A stretch of 8,714 bases of DNA from an uncultured bacterium (GTDB lineage: Bacteria > Cyanobacteriota > Vampirovibrionia > Gastranaerophilales > Gastranaerophilaceae), in contig USOK01000059.1 in NCBI GenBank assembly GCA_900556295.1, positions 1-8,714 of the forward strand. Reading direction: 5' to 3'. Shown piece by piece: positions 6,747-8,714 of the stretch. The notes below the pieces were generated by a model. It saw only the letters and a list, made by a program, of their open reading frames with translations, searched no databases and was not told where the DNA came from. A program made the position numbers and the translations under genes. Each line of letters starts with the position of its first letter. Position 1 is the stretch's first letter.

Positions 6747-7692
6747 TAATACAGAACCGGAATTACTATTAGAATACGCAAGAGATGGGCTTGTCGATCA
6801 AGAACACTATGGTTTTATTGTTCTTGCAGATAAAAAGCGAGCATTTGATTTCACTGGAGATGCAAAAAACTATCCGTTCTACCTGCGTTCTTGTGCAAAG
6901 CCATTGCAGGCAAGTCTTTTGATAGATTATGAAATGGACAAATTTTACGACATGACAGAAGAGGAAATTGCAATATGCTGTGCTTCTCATGCCGGAGAAG
7001 AAATCCATGTTCAAACAGCGTTCAACCTGTTGAATAAAATCGGGTTGAATGAAAATTACTTAAAATGCGGTCTACACAAACCATTATCTAAAACTGAACA
7101 AACAAAAATGGTTTTGAGCGGAGCTTCTGAACACCCGTTACAAAACAATTGTTCCGGCAAACACGTTATGATGTTAGGCTTGTGTAAAATGAAAGGTTGG
7201 GATTTGGCGACTTACGATAGTCCAGACCACCCCTTACAAGTTGCAATAAAGAAAAAAATTTATGAACTCTGCAAAGTCACTAAAGAATATCCGGGGACAA
7301 CAGATGGATGCGGAGTTCCAATAGTATCAATGCCATTAACAAACATGTTGCACGGATACTTAAATCTATTTTGTAATCCAAAATACGAAAAGATTAAAAA
7401 CGCATTCCTAAACCATCCATACATAATTGGAGGCGAGGATCGGACTGACACAAAAATTATCGAATATTCAGAAAATATTGTTGCCAAAGTCGGTGCAGGT
7501 GGCTTGTGTGTCGTGGTTAATACCAAAACAGAAGAAGCTTTTGTTGTAAAAATTGCAGACTGCGATATGAAAGCAAGAGAACTTGTAGTTTGCCAAATTT
7601 TGAAAAACCTTCATTGGGCAGAAATTCCTTTGGACGTGGACATTAAAACTCTTCACGGACAAAAAGTTGGTGAAATTAGAATTTTGATTTAA
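6736..7692 (+). CDS. L-asparaginase, ReAV (asparaginase II, PF06089) family
   Basis: It hydrolyses L-asparagine to aspartate and ammonia. The family is unrelated to the E. coli AnsA/AnsB enzymes and has a serine-lysine, beta-lactamase-like catalytic centre with a zinc site. The visible elements are RSCAKPLQA (S52, K55), CCASHAGEEIHV (S84), NNCSGKHVMML (C139, K142) and TTDGCGVP (C192). Against the Rhizobium etli enzyme as I recall it (S48, K51, S80; zinc ligands C135, K138, C189), every residue is shifted by 3 or 4, so all catalytic and metal positions are present. At 318 residues the length is close to the family norm, and there is no signal peptide, so it is probably cytoplasmic. The ATG at 6736 lies inside the preceding gene. 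Its ribosome site is weak (GGTG only), which points to translational coupling. Confidence 0.92.
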   Translation: MLSNNTEPELLLEYARDGLVDQEHYGFIVLADKKRAFDFTGDAKNYPFYLRSCAKPLQASLLIDYEMDKFYDMTEEEIAICCASHAGEEIHVQTAFNLLNKIGLNENYLKCGLHKPLSKTEQTKMVLSGASEHPLQNNCSGKHVMMLGLCKMKGWDLATYDSPDHPLQVAIKKKIYELCKVTKEYPGTTDGCGVPIVSMPLTNMLHGYLNLFCNPKYEKIKNAFLNHPYIIGGEDRTDTKIIEYSENIVAKVGAGGLCVVVNTKTEEAFVVKIADCDMKARELVVCQILKNLHWAEIPLDVDIKTLHGQKVGEIRILI

Positions 7693-7693
7693 C

Positions 7694-7711
7694 AATTGTC
7701 GGCAAATTTTT
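7694..7711 (+). terminator. Possible weak terminator after the asparaginase gene
   Basis: Just past the stop, AATTG and CAAATT can pair around the loop TCGG with one bulged A, ending in a run of five T. The stem is short and AT-rich. It sits in the 48-bp convergent gap before the pseudopilin gene. Confidence 0.25.
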
Positions 7712-7740
7712 AATAAGGCACGAATTTTCACACCATATAA

Positions 7741-8619
7741 CTATTTTTTCAAATACTTCATATTTTTCTCACGCAAAATATATTCGGCACAACTATACCC
7801 ACCGCCATTCAACATACAATCTCCTGCATTATAACTTCCTACCATTCCTGCAGGATATACACCTGTTTGAGCGGTTACAAAAGAAAAAACATCTTTTCCT
7901 AATTGATTTGGACCTTTTTGCTCTCCATCAATATCATACAAAATGTCACCACCCATTGTACAAGCACTTCTATTACCAGTTGTTAACAAATAAACTCCGC
8001 ATTGTCTTAAATGGCTAAAATAAAAAGTTCCATCAGGAGTAATCAAAGATGGACGAGAATCGCTAAATGTAAAAAAGCCTCCATTTAATCCTATAATTTT
8101 TTTATCTTGATTTACCCTAGGAGCAATATATTTTTCTCCTGAAATAAAATTTGAATATAAATTAAGATGTGCAATAGAACATTCTCCACAACTGGCAATT
8201 TGTTTTTCAACTCCGGGCCAATCCTGCGGTTCACCATACTCTTCTGATATTCTCTTAAAGGCTTGATTTAAAATCGAATAAGCTTTTTGAACCTTTGTAA
8301 CCGTTACTCTTTCTTTGTAACTTTGAATTAAACTCGGCAGAGTCAATGCCGCAACAATTCCAATAATACCAAGAGTTATGAGGACTTCTGCAAGAGTGAA
8401 TGCTGCTTTACGTTTGAGTGAAAAGTGAGAAGTGAAACGTGAAAAGACCGTTTCAGAAAAGTTACTAAGATACTGAGGCACTTGGGCACTAAGTTCTTTA
8501 CTGGGTAAATTATTTTCGTTAGTTATTGAAATTTTTGATTTAAAATCACTACTGATTACAGAGTCACAACCCTCTCTCTTTGTGAGAGGGAGCAGTCGTT
8601 TGCGAACTCCGGTGAGCAT
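7741..8619 (-). CDS. Pseudopilin-like protein with type IV prepilin N-terminus and anomalous N-terminal extension
   Basis: The protein has a class III (prepilin) signal: KRKAA|FTLAEVLITLGIIG with predicted cleavage after A73, F at +1 and the conserved Glu at +5 (E78), then a hydrophobic helix to about 97. Position -1 is Ala, not the usual Gly. The mature part (about 219 residues) carries DIDGEQKGPNQLGKDVF (229-245), which resembles the calcium-loop motif of type II secretion pseudopilins. It has six Cys (144, 147, 207, 220, 268, 277), suiting disulfide formation by the VKOR-DsbA protein. It is probably a minor pilin or secretion-system subunit. The start is unsure. ATG 8619 lies inside a palindromic repeat and has no ribosome site, and the frame stays open to the window edge. 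A GTG at 8481 would give a more normal 27-residue leader but also lacks a ribosome site. Residues 1-70 look like translated repeat DNA. Confidence 0.8.
   Translation of the reverse strand: MLTGVRKRLLPLTKREGCDSVISSDFKSKISITNENNLPSKELSAQVPQYLSNFSETVFSRFTSHFSLKRKAAFTLAEVLITLGIIGIVAALTLPSLIQSYKERVTVTKVQKAYSILNQAFKRISEEYGEPQDWPGVEKQIASCGECSIAHLNLYSNFISGEKYIAPRVNQDKKIIGLNGGFFTFSDSRPSLITPDGTFYFSHLRQCGVYLLTTGNRSACTMGGDILYDIDGEQKGPNQLGKDVFSFVTAQTGVYPAGMVGSYNAGDCMLNGGGYSCAEYILREKNMKYLKK
8418..8445. repeat. Four 7-bp tandem repeats just upstream of the prepilin core
   Basis: On the + strand the units are GTGAAAA, GTGAGAA, GTGAAAC and GTGAAAA, directly adjacent. On the coding strand they read as TTTTCAC-type units and encode the FSRFTSHFS stretch a few residues before the prepilin cleavage site. 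A 7-bp unit shifts frame with each copy gained or lost. Confidence 0.85.
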
Positions 8620-8639
8620 TACGAATGCGGGAGAGGGTT
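8568..8639. repeat. 72-bp palindromic element with 9-bp terminal inverted repeats
   Basis: AACCCTCTC (8568-8576) and GAGAGGGTT (8631-8639) are perfect inverted repeats. Inside, GAGAGGG (8584-8590) can pair with the same left arm around a 7-base loop, so two foldings compete. The interior also has GGAG/CTCC (8589-8592 with 8607-8610) and the hairpin GCATT-ACG-AATGC (8616-8628). It resembles REP- or MITE-like intergenic repeats. It contains ATG 8619 of the pseudopilin frame. Its length is a multiple of three and adds no stop to that frame. Confidence 0.7.
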
Positions 8640-8686
8640 CTAGAACTGTTTCGTGTTGGACAGGACAACTATACTTTAAATCATAC

Positions 8687-8694
8687 CCCTCTCT
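8687..8694. repeat. Further copy of the CCCTCTCT repeat arm
   Basis: CCCTCTCT matches the left arm at 8570-8577 in the same orientation and could pair with GAGAGGG at 8631-8637. It may be the edge of a second palindromic element that continues beyond the window. Confidence 0.4.
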
Positions 8695-8714
8695 GAAATT
8701 TCTAAGCTCATTCA

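Noticed and set aside
8676..8711. An 11-codon ATG reading frame on the - strand upstream of the pseudopilin frame
   Set aside because: It is too short, has no visible ribosome site within the window and overlaps the repeat arm; a leader peptide cannot be supported.

Overview
The window is AT-rich, bacterial, and uses the standard code with some TTG starts. The likeliest source is a gut Gastranaerophilales (Melainabacteria/Vampirovibrionia) genome. This rests mainly on the prepilin core AFTLAEVLITLGIIGIVAA and its odd N-terminal extension, which I recall as characteristic of that group. It is recognition from memory, not a database result. All eight genes read as chromosomal housekeeping or envelope functions. 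I see no tRNA, rRNA, CRISPR array, transposase or prophage.

Layout. Bases 2-1144 (+) hold the 3' part of mutL, cut by the left edge. A 110-bp convergent gap follows. A leftward block then runs from 5817 down to 1255. It contains a VKOR-DsbA fusion (4621-5817), queH overlapping it by 20 bp (4095-4640), a secreted Asn-rich TPR protein (2976-3989) behind its own -10 box, a small cytoplasmic TPR-like protein 6 bp further on (2367-2969), and an AroA-I-beta type DAHP synthase (1255-2307). Bases 5818-5993 are a divergent control region with a promoter in each direction, both with 17-bp spacers. Rightward from it come a TTG-started protein with two MshEN-like half-motifs and a coiled coil (5994-6746) and, overlapping it by 11 bp, a ReAV-type L-asparaginase (6736-7692). 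The window ends with a leftward pseudopilin-like gene (7741-8619 or longer) whose 5' part consists of repeat DNA.

How the genes fit together. The VKOR-DsbA protein would introduce disulfides into exported proteins. The pseudopilin-like protein, with six cysteines in its mature part, and the secreted TPR protein, with five cysteines after its signal peptide, are plausible clients. MutL, DAHP synthase, QueH and asparaginase are independent functions (mismatch repair, aromatic amino acid synthesis, queuosine tRNA modification, asparagine breakdown).

The two items most worth following up are at the right. First, the 5' part of the pseudopilin gene is built from a 72-bp palindromic element and a run of 7-bp tandem repeats, all kept open in one frame to the window edge. 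Second, the 250-aa protein carries two copies of the 24-residue spacing pattern of cyclic-di-GMP-binding MshEN domains but no ATPase domain.
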